64,000 bases of DNA from Pseudoxanthomonas sp. Root65. GTDB lineage: Bacteria; Pseudomonadota; Gammaproteobacteria; Xanthomonadales; Xanthomonadaceae. This document shows positions 1 through 9,238 of the stretch, one piece after another (within the stretch, counting starts at the first letter, position 1; each line of letters begins with the position of its first letter). The notes under the pieces were generated by a model that saw nothing but the letters and a program-made list of their open reading frames with translations, was not told where the DNA came from and made no database searches. The stretch lies in contig NZ_LMHA01000001.1 of the NCBI RefSeq assembly GCF_001427635.1, forward strand, positions 1,469,414 to 1,533,413, read 5' to 3'. Both the position numbers and the translations under genes were made by a program.

Positions 1-1855
1 CATCGGCGGCGGCCATGCCGGCACCGAGGCCGCGTTGGCGTCGGCGCGGGCCGGCGCGCGCACGCTGCTGCTGACGCACAACGTGGAGACGGTGGGCGCG
101 ATGAGCTGCAACCCCGCCATCGGCGGCATCGGCAAGGGGCATCTGGTGAAGGAGATCGACGCACTGGGCGGCGTGATGGCGTGGGCGGCCGACCGCGCCG
201 GCATCCAGTGGCGCACGCTCAACGCCTCGAAGGGGCCGGCCGTGCGTGCGACGCGTTGCCAGGCCGACCGCGCGCTGTACCGCAGTGCGATCCGCCGCGC
301 GGTGGAAGCGCAGCAGAACCTGACGCTGTTCCAGGCGGCGGTCGATGATCTGGTCATCGAGAACGGCACCGTGCGTGGCGCGGTCACGCAGACGGGACTG
401 ACCTTCCATGCGCCCGCGGTCGTGCTGACGGCGGGTACCTTCCTCGCCGGCAAGATCCATGTCGGCGAAACGCAGTACGCCGCCGGGCGCGCCGGCGATC
501 CGCCGGCCACCGCGCTGGCGCAGCGGTTGCGCGAAGGCGCCTTCGTCGTCGATCGGCTGAAGACCGGCACGCCGCCGCGCATCGACGGCCGCTCGCTCGA
601 TTATTCCGTGATGGAAGAGCAGCCCGGCGACGATCCGCTGCCGGTGATGTCGTTCATGGGCCACGTCGCCGACCATCCGCGCCAGGTGTCGTGCTGGATC
701 ACCCATACCAGCGAGCAGACGCACGAGATCATCCGCGGCGCGCTGCATCGCTCGCCCATGTACTCCGGCCAGATCGAAGGCATCGGTCCGCGCTACTGCC
801 CGTCGATCGAGGACAAGGTGGTGCGCTTCGCCGAGAAGGCCAGCCACCAGATCTTCGTCGAACCGGAAGGCCTCGACGTCGTCGAAATCTATCCGAACGG
901 CATCTCCACCTCGCTGCCGTTCGACGTGCAGCTGGCGCTGGTGCGCAGCATCCGCGGCATGGAGCACGCGCACATCACGCGACCGGGCTACGCCATCGAA
1001 TACGATTTCTTCGATCCGCGCGGGCTGAAGGCTTCGCTGGAGACGAAGGCGGTCGCGGGCCTGTTCTTCGCCGGCCAGATCAACGGCACCACCGGCTACG
1101 AGGAAGCCGCGGCGCAGGGCCTGCTCGCCGGCCTCAATGCCGCGCGTTTCGTGCAACAGAAGGACGCCTGGTCGCCGCGCCGCGACGAGGCCTACCTGGG
1201 CGTGCTGGTCGACGACCTGATCACGCACGGCACCAAGGAGCCGTACCGCATGTTCACCAGCCGCGCCGAGTACCGGCTGCAGCTGCGCGAGGACAATGCC
1301 GACCTGCGCCTGACTGAAACCGGCCGCACGCTGGGCCTGGTCGACGATGCGCGCTGGCAGCGCTTCGAAGAAAAGCGTGAAGCCATCGCACGCGAAACCG
1401 GCCGCCTGCGCGCGCTGTGGGCCACGCCGGCGAATGCGCTGGGCCGCGAGGTCGCCGATACGCTCGGCGTGCAGGTCAGTCGCGAGACCAACGTGCTCGA
1501 CCTGATCAAGCGCCCGGAACTGGACTACGCCACGCTGGTCGCCGTGCCGTCGATCGGCCCTGGCGTGGACGATGCGCAGGTGGCCGAGCAGGTGGAAATC
1601 GGCGTGAAGTACGCCGGCTACCTCGACCGCCAGCGCGATGAGATCGAACGCCAGCAGCGCAACGAATCCACGCCCATCCCGGCCGGCTTCGATTTCGCCG
1701 GCGTGCGCGGCCTGTCGGCCGAAGTGCAGCAGAAGCTCGAACGCGTACAGCCCGAGACCATCGGCCAGGCCCAGCGCATCCCCGGCATGACCCCGGCCGC
1801 CATCTCGCTGCTGCTGGTGCATCTGGAGCGAGCGCGGCGTACGCGGGTGGCGTAA
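1..1855 (+). CDS. mnmG: tRNA uridine-5-carboxymethylaminomethyl modification enzyme MnmG, 5' truncated by window edge
   Basis: FAD-dependent subunit of the MnmE-MnmG complex that installs the cmnm5 group on the wobble uridine of certain tRNAs in the cytoplasm. The frame is open from base 2, where it reads [11 protein letters not shown], the glycine-rich dinucleotide-binding motif normally close to the N-terminus, so only a few residues are missing. The conserved motifs [22 protein letters not shown] and [21 protein letters not shown] are intact, followed by the helical C-terminal domain ending in TAA at 1853-1855. About 618 codons remain, matching a family length near 630. Identification is very secure; the start lies outside the window. 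Confidence 0.97.
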   Translation, partial: IGGGHAGTEAALASARAGARTLLLTHNVETVGAMSCNPAIGGIGKGHLVKEIDALGGVMAWAADRAGIQWRTLNASKGPAVRATRCQADRALYRSAIRRAVEAQQNLTLFQAAVDDLVIENGTVRGAVTQTGLTFHAPAVVLTAGTFLAGKIHVGETQYAAGRAGDPPATALAQRLREGAFVVDRLKTGTPPRIDGRSLDYSVMEEQPGDDPLPVMSFMGHVADHPRQVSCWITHTSEQTHEIIRGALHRSPMYSGQIEGIGPRYCPSIEDKVVRFAEKASHQIFVEPEGLDVVEIYPNGISTSLPFDVQLALVRSIRGMEHAHITRPGYAIEYDFFDPRGLKASLETKAVAGLFFAGQINGTTGYEEAAAQGLLAGLNAARFVQQKDAWSPRRDEAYLGVLVDDLITHGTKEPYRMFTSRAEYRLQLREDNADLRLTETGRTLGLVDDARWQRFEEKREAIARETGRLRALWATPANALGREVADTLGVQVSRETNVLDLIKRPELDYATLVAVPSIGPGVDDAQVAEQVEIGVKYAGYLDRQRDEIERQQRNESTPIPAGFDFAGVRGLSAEVQQKLERVQPETIGQAQRIPGMTPAAISLLLVHLERARRTRVA

Positions 1856-1866
1856 GCGCCGCGCTG

Positions 1867-1965
1867 TTGTGGGAGCGACGTAAGTCGCGAAGGGGAGTGT
1901 CAGCGTTCCGGCTATCGGGAGGCGGCTGCATGAGGCGGGTATCGCGACTCACGTCGCTCCCACAA
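1867..1965. repeat. Intergenic inverted repeat, REP-like
   Basis: Two about 24-base arms, 1867-1890 and 1942-1965, are near-perfect reverse complements (TTGTGGGAGCGACGTAAGTCG type) separated by about 50 bases. The pair fills the gap between mnmG and the convergent gene on its right. Sequences of this GGGAGCGAC...GTCGC kind are widespread as extragenic palindromes in xanthomonads and pseudomonads. It may also act as a bidirectional terminator, although no T-tract is present. Confidence 0.75.
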
Positions 1966-1973
1966 GAGAGTGT

Positions 1974-2141
1974 TCACTCGGCGGATGGATGTCGTTGCTC
2001 CCACGCCGCCAGCTGTTCGCGGTAGTGCTGCAGCTGCTCCGCGTACAGGTCGTGCACGCAGATCGGGCAGCCGCTGTTGCAGCAGTCGCTGGGTAGCGGG
2101 GGCTCGGGGGCGAGGGGGCGCGGGTCGTCGTCGGGCGTCAC
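1974..2141 (-). CDS. Oxidoreductase-like domain small Cys-rich protein
   Basis: A 55-residue protein starting from a GTG whose last bases overlap the TGA of the S46 peptidase gene (GTGA overlap at 2138-2141), suggesting translational coupling. It has a Pro-rich N-terminus, then the core CCNSGCPICVHDLYAEQL, the four-cysteine signature of the oxidoreductase-like protein N-terminal family. The cysteines could bind a metal or be redox-active; the cellular role is not known. The open frame extends further upstream inside the peptidase gene, but the coupled GTG gives the usual family length. Confidence 0.75.
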   Translation of the reverse strand: MTPDDDPRPLAPEPPLPSDCCNSGCPICVHDLYAEQLQHYREQLAAWEQRHPSAE

Positions 2142-4279
2142 GGTGCGCCCATCTCCTTCAAGAGGTGCGGCGCCGGATAGACCTTGCCCATGAGCCAGCA
2201 CAGGTAGCGCATGTCGACGTGCACGGCGCGCTTGTAGCGCGGGTCGAACATCCAGCTGGCGCTGACCGATTCCCAGTTGCTGTCGAAATTCAGGCCGATC
2301 AGCTCGCCGCGCGCGTTGAGCACGGGCGAACCGGAGTTGCCGCCGGTGGTATCGAGGTTGGTGAGGAAGTTGACGGTCTGCGTCTTCAGCGCCGGATCTT
2401 CGGTACCGGCGAAGTCGCCGCGGGCGATGGCGTCGAGCAAGGGCGTGGGCGCATCGTACGGCACCGTGCCGGTGTTCTTCTCGACGATGCCGGCCACCGT
2501 CGTCACCGGCGTGTAGCGCACGCCGTCGCGCGGGGAGAAGCCGTCGACCTTGCCGAAGCTGACGCGCAGCGTGCCGTTGGCATCGGGATAGAGGGCGCGC
2601 CCCTGCTGCGTGCGCCAGGCGAACAAGGCGCGCATGTAGGCCGGGCGCAGGCGCAGCTGCTCGCCTTCGCGGGTCTTGCGCTCCTGTTCCAGCGCCAGTT
2701 GTTCGGGCACCAGCGTCACCGCCAGGTCGATCAGGGGATCGGCGGCGAGCGGCTTGCCCTCGCGTGCGGCAGCGAAGCGCGACAGGCGTTCGGCTTCGTC
2801 GCCCAGCTTCGTGCCGCCGTACAGGGTGTCGAGGGCCTGCTTCAGTGCCGCGGGCGTACGACCGAACGCGGCATCGAAGCCAGGCAGGCGCTGCGCGTCC
2901 GGCAACTGCTGGTAGCGGACCAGCAGCGCGGTGAGCAGGGCTTTCTCCACCTCCGGCGCATAGCGGCGCTGCACCTGCTTCAGCACGCCTTCGATCAGCG
3001 CGTGGTCGCGCGCCTGATAGCCGCTCTCGCGCTCCGCATCCGGCTTGGCCGATTCCAGGCGCAGCCGTTCCAGCGTGATCGCCGCGCGCATCAGCTGGGA
3101 CTGCGCACCTAACAACGACAGCAGAAGCTCGCGCTCGCGTACCGCCGTGCCGCTGGCGATCGAGGCGGCGAGCGCGTCGATTTCGGCGCGTTCCCTGGCC
3201 GCCGCATCGGTGGCCAGCATGCCGCGCTCGTCATCGGCACGCACGCGCACCGCATCGCTGCGGCGCAGGCCTTCCAGTTCGCCGGCGGCGCGCTTGCGGT
3301 TGTTCTTCAGCGACTGCAGCTGCGCGGCGTAGCGGGTTTTCGCATCGGCATCCTTCGCGCCGGCGGCCTCCACCACATCGATCAGTTCGTCGAACACCGC
3401 CACGCGCGTGGGCAGGGTCCAGTTGACCTGCCCGTCGAACTCGGCGGCGGTGCGGTGGCGGAAGGTGATGCCCGGATAGCCGGCGAGCATGGCGTAGTCG
3501 CCGGCCTTCGGCCCGTCCTTGGCCAGCCTCAGGTGCGCGGGCGCCGTGTACGGCACGTTGTCGGGACTGTAGGCGGCCGGCTTGCCGTCCTTGCCGACAT
3601 ACGCGCGCAGCAGGGTGAAGTCGCCGGTGTGGCGCGGCCACATGAAGTTGTCGATCTCGTCGCCGTAGTTCCCGATCGCACGCGGCGGTGCGTAGGCCAG
3701 GCGGATGTCGCGCAGTTCCAGCTGGGTGATGCGGTAGAAGTCGGTGCCGTAGTACATGTTGGCGACGCTGCAGCGCACGCCGCCGCCGGCTTCGCATTCG
3801 GCGACGATGGCCTTGCTGGCGCGGTCCACCGCATCGAAGTAGTCGCGTCCGGTCTTGCCGGCCGTCTCCTTCAGCACGGTGTCGGTGACCTTGTCGTAGC
3901 CCACCGTCACCAGCACGCGGAAATCCGGGTTCGCCGGCAGTTCGCCTGCGCGGTCGGCGGCGATGAAACCGTCGTCGATCAGGTTGTGCCCGGGCTTGCT
4001 GTTGTACTGGATCACGCCGTAGGCGACGTGGTGGTTGGTCAGGATCAGGCCGTCAGGCGACACGAACGCGCCGGTACCGCCGCCCGCGCGCACGACGGCG
4101 CTCAGCGGCGCGGCAGTGACGTCGGCCAGCGTCTTCGGATCGCCCTTGAAGCCGGCCTCGCGCAACGTCTTCGACAGCGCAGGCAATTGCGACGGCATCC
4201 ACATGCCTTCGTCGGCGTGGGCGGGCAGGGACAGGGCGATGCCCAGGGCGAGGGCGGTCGTCGAGCGTCGGTGGCGCAT
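2138..4279 (-). CDS. S46 family dipeptidyl-peptidase, secreted
   Basis: A 713-residue exported serine peptidase of the DPP7/DPP11 (S46) family, which removes dipeptides from the N-termini of peptides in the periplasm. A signal peptide occupies about residues 1-22 (ending PAHA). The catalytic histidine lies in TNHHV (His83-84), a conserved Asp-bearing stretch reads DNFMWPRHTGDF, and the nucleophile is Ser649 in TGGNSGSP. The length agrees with the family (about 700-720). ATG at 4277-4279 is chosen because the signal peptide begins there; the longer frame upstream has no such signal. Whether it prefers acidic or hydrophobic P1 residues cannot be judged from what I see. Confidence 0.93.
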   Translation of the reverse strand: MRHRRSTTALALGIALSLPAHADEGMWMPSQLPALSKTLREAGFKGDPKTLADVTAAPLSAVVRAGGGTGAFVSPDGLILTNHHVAYGVIQYNSKPGHNLIDDGFIAADRAGELPANPDFRVLVTVGYDKVTDTVLKETAGKTGRDYFDAVDRASKAIVAECEAGGGVRCSVANMYYGTDFYRITQLELRDIRLAYAPPRAIGNYGDEIDNFMWPRHTGDFTLLRAYVGKDGKPAAYSPDNVPYTAPAHLRLAKDGPKAGDYAMLAGYPGITFRHRTAAEFDGQVNWTLPTRVAVFDELIDVVEAAGAKDADAKTRYAAQLQSLKNNRKRAAGELEGLRRSDAVRVRADDERGMLATDAAARERAEIDALAASIASGTAVRERELLLSLLGAQSQLMRAAITLERLRLESAKPDAERESGYQARDHALIEGVLKQVQRRYAPEVEKALLTALLVRYQQLPDAQRLPGFDAAFGRTPAALKQALDTLYGGTKLGDEAERLSRFAAAREGKPLAADPLIDLAVTLVPEQLALEQERKTREGEQLRLRPAYMRALFAWRTQQGRALYPDANGTLRVSFGKVDGFSPRDGVRYTPVTTVAGIVEKNTGTVPYDAPTPLLDAIARGDFAGTEDPALKTQTVNFLTNLDTTGGNSGSPVLNARGELIGLNFDSNWESVSASWMFDPRYKRAVHVDMRYLCWLMGKVYPAPHLLKEMGAP

Positions 4280-4355
4280 GGTCGGGATCCTGCGAGGAAG
4301 ACGGAAACGATATCGGTCCGGTCGCGGTGCGGCAATGACGGTCCGTGTCGTGTCG

Positions 4356-5402
4356 TCAGCCGGCGAGGAAGCGTTGCCAGCGCTGCGCCGCGCGCTGGAT
4401 GCCCGCATGCTCGGCATCTTCCAGTGTGCGCAAGGGGTCGAGTGCCACGCCGCCGTCGGCCTCGCGCTTCCAGGTCGCCGCCACGCGGCCCCTGACGATC
4501 GCCGTGGCGGCGACGAGCCCGTTGACGCCGAACACGCGCCGGGTGTGCGCGGCATCCAGCACCGGGGTGCGGTTGCGGTAACCGATCAGGTATTCGTCGA
4601 ATGCCGGCAGCAGGTGGAAGGCGCGCGAGCGCGACTTGGCCGGTGCATCGGCCCGCCACCACCATGTCGCGCCGTCCCGGATCTCGTGTCCCAGCTCCGG
4701 TGCGGCCAGATTCAACGCATGCAATGCATCCTTCTGCGTCAGTCCGGACCACCATGCCAGGTCGGCCACGGTCGCGGGCCCGTGGCCCTGCAGATAGCGC
4801 AGCGCGAGCCGGTGCAGCGCTTCGTCGCGGCCGAGCGGTGCGCTGGGCGGCACCCACGCATCCATCAGCACGAATGTGGGCTGCTTGCCGTGGCGGGGTC
4901 CCTGGCAGAGGACGCTTTCGTGCGCCAGCCAGTTCAGCAGGTGCAGGCCGCGCTGGTTGCCGCTGGCGATGCCGGCGGCGTCCAGGCGGGCGTACAGCTC
5001 GGATCGGGCCACGGGCACGCCGTCCCGGAGCGCCTGTTCCATCACCTGCCGGCCGTGCGCAAGTGCAGGCGCATCGAAGCCGACGTCGCGCGCGATACGT
5101 GCGGCATTGGCGGCCTGCACACGCGGCGCGAGCAGCGCCACCATCCAGCGCACGTCCTCGCGCGCCAGCAGGTGCAGCGTGCCGCGCATCGGCCAGGTAC
5201 GCACGATCTCGCCACGCACGATCGCATCCTCGACCTGGGTCAGCGTCGCATCCGCCATACGAAGGCCCACGGCCCACAAGGCTGCGTGGTAGTCCTGCGC
5301 CTGCATTGCCGCCATGTGCCGCACGGCATCGGCGGGCGAGGCGGCGACAGGCGTGGCGATCCGCTGTGCCTGCAGGCGTCGCGCCGTCAGTGACGGCAAC
5401 AC
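4356..5402 (-). CDS. Winged helix DNA-binding domain-containing protein (HTH_42 type)
   Basis: A 348-residue protein of the winged-helix DNA-binding (DUF1006/HTH_42) family, recognised from MQAQDY near the N-terminus, the VRTWPMRGTLHLL motif, and the C-terminal block LLPAFDEYLIGYRNR. Family members resemble AlkX/YcaQ-type proteins linked to DNA repair, but this subgroup has no firm function. The GTG start at 5402 lies three bases after the tamB stop, with AAGGAG inside the tamB end as ribosome binding site, so it is the last gene of the tamA-tamB operon. The very long upstream open frame inside tamB is a G+C-rich artefact. Confidence 0.85.
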   Translation of the reverse strand: MLPSLTARRLQAQRIATPVAASPADAVRHMAAMQAQDYHAALWAVGLRMADATLTQVEDAIVRGEIVRTWPMRGTLHLLAREDVRWMVALLAPRVQAANAARIARDVGFDAPALAHGRQVMEQALRDGVPVARSELYARLDAAGIASGNQRGLHLLNWLAHESVLCQGPRHGKQPTFVLMDAWVPPSAPLGRDEALHRLALRYLQGHGPATVADLAWWSGLTQKDALHALNLAAPELGHEIRDGATWWWRADAPAKSRSRAFHLLPAFDEYLIGYRNRTPVLDAAHTRRVFGVNGLVAATAIVRGRVAATWKREADGGVALDPLRTLEDAEHAGIQRAAQRWQRFLAG

Positions 5403-5404
5403 GC

Positions 5405-8400
5405 TTACTTCTCCTTGCGCCAGTTGACCGAGCCGCGCGTTTCGATGGTGCTGGATTCGATTTCCACGTCGAAGCCCTTGCGCAGCAGGTACTTCAACGT
5501 CACCGCCGAGCCGGAGCCGACCATCGAGACGCCATAGCTGACGTACAGTTTCGGCGACAGGTACTTGCCCACGCCGAACACCGAGCCGCCCAGCGTGCGC
5601 GATTCCAGCACGCCGGCATCGTCCAGGCCGATCCTGGCGCCGAGCTGCGAGGCGAGCAGGCCGGCGCCGGCGCCCAGCGCGGACGAGGCCGCGTTGATGC
5701 GCTGGCTTTCGTCGCTGCTGGCCGTGTTGAGCGAGCGTCCCAGCACGAGGTAGGCGAGCGCTTCGGATTCGGCCATCGCCGGATTCGACCATACCCGCGC
5801 ACGCGGCTGGCTGGCGCGACCGGTGACGTCGATGCCGGCGGTGACGCTGGCGCTGACCACTTCGCGTTCCGCGCGGATGTTGATGCGCGGATCGGAGACG
5901 GCGTTGTTGCTCCAGGTCAGCTCGCCGCGGGTGATGCGCAACTTCTGGCCGTAGGCTTCGTAGCGGCCATCGACGTCCAGGCGGCCGGTCGCCAGCATTT
6001 CGCGGCCCGGCTGCGAGCGCACGTGCATCGTGCCGGCCAGCGTGCCTTCCAGGCCGTAGCCCTTGAGTTCGACCTGGTCGCCGACCTTCAGGGCGAGATC
6101 CAGGTCCAGCCGTGAACTCGGCGCGCGCTCGGGATCGGCCGGATCGAGGACGACCACGTCCTCCGAGGCCGATACGCCGTCGTCCAGCTTCTCCACGTCG
6201 ATGGTGGCGGAGGGAATGCCGACCTCGCCGCGCACCTGGATGGTGTTGTCGGCGAAGCCGACCTGCAGGTTCGGCGATGCGACCGCGCGCAGGTCGGTGG
6301 TGTCGGCCACCAGCACGTTGTCGCCGCGCACCTGGAACTGCAGCGGCGTGGTGTCGTTGTTCCAGCCCAGCGTGCCCGACACGTTGAGCACGCCGCCGGT
6401 GCCGGTGCCGCCGGTGGACGAGACCGTCTTCATGCTGCCGTCGATGCGCGCGCTGCCGTCGGACAGGGCGACCAGTTCTGCGCCGCCTTCGACCAGCGAC
6501 ACGCCGAGCGCGGGCAGTTCGCCGGTGAACTCGGTGAGCGTCGCCTCGCCGCTGAGCAGCGGACGCCCACGCGTGCCGGCGAGGCCGATGTGTCCGGCCA
6601 GCGTACCGCGCGGACGCACCAGGTCCGGCGAGAACAGCTCCATCCAGAACAGGCGCGAATTGTTGAAGTAGAGATCGCCCTTCAGCGGAGCGAACGCGTC
6701 CCAGCCGGTAGTGAAGGTCGCATCGACATAACCGTCGCCCTTGAAGCCGGTGCCCAGGCGCCCCTGGATGCGCTGCGGGGTGAAGTCGACGTCGAGGGTG
6801 AAGTTGTCGTAGCGGATGATTTCGCCACGCGCGGTGGTGCCCATCTTCAGGCCGCCATCGAGTGAGGCCAGGTGCACCTCGCCCTGCCATGCATTGCCGG
6901 CGGGACGCAGGGTCGCGTCGAGCGTGAACTCGCCGCGCAGCGTCAGCGGACGGCCATCGGCCGGCGGCAGCCACGGTTGCACCAGTGCCAGCGAGAGCGC
7001 CTCGCCGCGCACGTCCAGCCCCTGCCGCGGCCAGTTGGCGCTGGCGCACAGCGCGCCGCCGATGTCGGAGCCCAGGCAGCTCTCCGACAGCGTCCAGTTG
7101 GCGCCGTTCTGCGCGAAGCGCGCCGGCTGCCGCAGCGTCCACGGGTTGCCCTTCGACGGCGCGATGCGCAAGGCATCGAGTGTGCCCTGCCAGTTGGCGC
7201 CGCGTTTCTGTGCGGTGCCCGACAGCGCGACGGCGCCCATCGCGTTGCGTGCATCGCCCTCGATGCGCAGGTCTTCCACCGCACCACGCGCGTTGAGGCT
7301 GACGGTGTCCAGCACGGTGCCGACATCCACGGCACTGCCCTGCAGCGCGAGGTCGCCGCTGCCGCTGCGCCACGGGAGTCGACCGCGCAGGCTGAGCGCG
7401 CCGGCACTCCAGTCGTTCCAGCGCAGGTTCTCGCCACCGAGGTCGGCGTCGATGTTCGGCGCAGTGCGCGCGCCGGTGAGGTTGACGGTGCCGGACAGCG
7501 TGCCGCTGGCGTCGGGCAGCAGATCGGCCAGGTTGAGCGGGCGGAACGCGGCGTCGATGGCCAGCGTGTCGCCCACCTTGCCCTTGGCGGTGACGCGGCT
7601 GCCGCCCAGCGACAGCGCCAGGTCGCCTTCGCCGTTATGGCCGTCCAGCGCGAAGGTGCCGCGCGCGTCGAGCGGACGGTCGCGCAGGCGGCCACTGAGT
7701 TTCGGTACCTCCAGCGTGCCCTGGAACAGGCCGTCCTCGCGCTGACGGCCCTTCGAGGCGAGGTTGCCGGAGACGTTGCCGTTCCAGCCCGCGGCGAAAT
7801 AGCCGGGATCGAAGCCGGCCAGCGTGGCGCTGACGTCCCAGTCCAGCACCGGCGCCCAGCCGACCGTGCCGGTCGCATCAAGCGTGCCGGTGGGCATGGT
7901 GGCGCGCAGCGTTTCCAGCTGCACGCGCTCGGCATTGCCGCGGCCGTCGAATTCCAGCAGCGCGCTGTCGTCGCCGCGCGTCAGCGTGGCCTTGCCGATA
8001 GCCGCCCACGCTTCCAGCTTGCCGGCCAGGCCGAAGTCGCCTTCGGCGCCGATCATGCTGTCGGCTTCCGTGCCCCAGCGCAGGCCGCGCGCATTGACCG
8101 CGAAGCGGAACTCGGGATTCTCCGGCACCGTGAAGTCGGCGCGCCCGCGCAGCGAGGCATAGCCATCGAATGCGCGGATCGCCAGCGGTTCCACGGTCAG
8201 CACTTCGCCGTCGATGCGGGCATGCGAGGGCTCGATCACGACGGCGATGTCGCCCTGCTGCACCGTGCCCTGCAGGTCGGCCGCGCCGCCGGCGCCCTTG
8301 GCCACCAGGTCGAACGCCACCGGCGTGCTGTCGTCCATCACGCCGAGCAGCGAGAGGTCCAAGGCTTCCGTCTTCGCGGCGAAGCTCCAGGTCGGCTTCG

Positions 8401-9238
8401 TCTCGCCACGCAGCGTGAGTGTGGCGCGCACGGGGGCCGGCGCGGCGCCCGACACGCCGACATTCATGCGTGCACGGTTGCCGCGTGCCACCAGGCCGAT
8501 GCGCGCCGGCGTACGACCCAGCGACGCGGGGAACACGCCCGTGGCCGTGAGGTCGGTGGCATAGCCATCGCGCGGCGCGTAGCCGCCGTGCACGCCGAAC
8601 GCGCCACGGTCGCTGGCGATGGCCAGCTTCTCGGCATGCACGTAGCCGTTGCCGATGTCGATGGCGCCGGTGGCGCGTGCGATGTCGATGAGGCGCTGGC
8701 CGCTCTGGCGGACCAGGAAGCGGTCGATCTCCAGCACGTCCGCCTGGATCGCCAGCGGCATTTCGATCTGCGGCAGTACATCGGGCCAATGCGGCAGTTC
8801 GAACGGCTCGTCGCTCTTCGGCACGTCGAGCATCGCGCCGCGCAGTTTCAGCACGTCCAGGCGCAGGCGCTTGCCGAGCAGCGGACGCAGGTCCGGCTCC
8901 AGGTACACCTCGTCGGCAGTGAAACGGATCGTGTCCCAGCGGAAGTCCACGCCGCGCAGCGTCAGCGGGCCGGCGATCGGGCCTTCGACGTCCCGATACT
9001 CCAGCGACGCGTCCGCCGGCAGCCGCGCCTTGATCTGCGCCAGCAGCACGTCGCGGCCGGCGACGGTCTGCAACAGCCAGTACAAGCCGACGCACAGCAG
9101 CACGGTGAGCACGCCGGTGCCGATCGCGCTGCGGATCGCCAGCGTGCGCATGCGCGCCTTGCGGCGCGCGCGCAGTTCGGCGATGCGCGCTTCGCGCTCT
9201 TCCGGGGTCAGGTTGTCGGGGAGCCGGTGCTTCCTCAC
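5405..9238 (-). CDS. tamB: Translocation and assembly module subunit TamB
   Basis: A 1277-residue inner-membrane-anchored periplasmic protein that, with TamA, helps insert outer-membrane proteins or move lipids between membranes. A charged N-terminus precedes one transmembrane helix at about residues 35-60 (SAIGTGVLTVLLCVGLYWLL). The long middle is repetitive beta-rich sequence typical of AsmA/TamB bridge proteins. The C-terminal DUF490 domain is visible in YLVLGRSLNTASSDE and the terminal VEIESSTIETRGSVNWR. The GTG start overlaps the tamA stop (GTGA at 9235-9238), so translation is coupled. The length fits the family. Confidence 0.95.
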   Translation of the reverse strand: MRKHRLPDNLTPEEREARIAELRARRKARMRTLAIRSAIGTGVLTVLLCVGLYWLLQTVAGRDVLLAQIKARLPADASLEYRDVEGPIAGPLTLRGVDFRWDTIRFTADEVYLEPDLRPLLGKRLRLDVLKLRGAMLDVPKSDEPFELPHWPDVLPQIEMPLAIQADVLEIDRFLVRQSGQRLIDIARATGAIDIGNGYVHAEKLAIASDRGAFGVHGGYAPRDGYATDLTATGVFPASLGRTPARIGLVARGNRARMNVGVSGAAPAPVRATLTLRGETKPTWSFAAKTEALDLSLLGVMDDSTPVAFDLVAKGAGGAADLQGTVQQGDIAVVIEPSHARIDGEVLTVEPLAIRAFDGYASLRGRADFTVPENPEFRFAVNARGLRWGTEADSMIGAEGDFGLAGKLEAWAAIGKATLTRGDDSALLEFDGRGNAERVQLETLRATMPTGTLDATGTVGWAPVLDWDVSATLAGFDPGYFAAGWNGNVSGNLASKGRQREDGLFQGTLEVPKLSGRLRDRPLDARGTFALDGHNGEGDLALSLGGSRVTAKGKVGDTLAIDAAFRPLNLADLLPDASGTLSGTVNLTGARTAPNIDADLGGENLRWNDWSAGALSLRGRLPWRSGSGDLALQGSAVDVGTVLDTVSLNARGAVEDLRIEGDARNAMGAVALSGTAQKRGANWQGTLDALRIAPSKGNPWTLRQPARFAQNGANWTLSESCLGSDIGGALCASANWPRQGLDVRGEALSLALVQPWLPPADGRPLTLRGEFTLDATLRPAGNAWQGEVHLASLDGGLKMGTTARGEIIRYDNFTLDVDFTPQRIQGRLGTGFKGDGYVDATFTTGWDAFAPLKGDLYFNNSRLFWMELFSPDLVRPRGTLAGHIGLAGTRGRPLLSGEATLTEFTGELPALGVSLVEGGAELVALSDGSARIDGSMKTVSSTGGTGTGGVLNVSGTLGWNNDTTPLQFQVRGDNVLVADTTDLRAVASPNLQVGFADNTIQVRGEVGIPSATIDVEKLDDGVSASEDVVVLDPADPERAPSSRLDLDLALKVGDQVELKGYGLEGTLAGTMHVRSQPGREMLATGRLDVDGRYEAYGQKLRITRGELTWSNNAVSDPRINIRAEREVVSASVTAGIDVTGRASQPRARVWSNPAMAESEALAYLVLGRSLNTASSDESQRINAASSALGAGAGLLASQLGARIGLDDAGVLESRTLGGSVFGVGKYLSPKLYVSYGVSMVGSGSAVTLKYLLRKGFDVEIESSTIETRGSVNWRKEK

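Noticed and set aside
4356..7373. A 1005-residue frame joining the winged-helix gene to tamB sequence
   Set aside because: The upstream part is an out-of-frame reading of tamB. A GTG with ribosome binding site at 5402 gives the normal family length.
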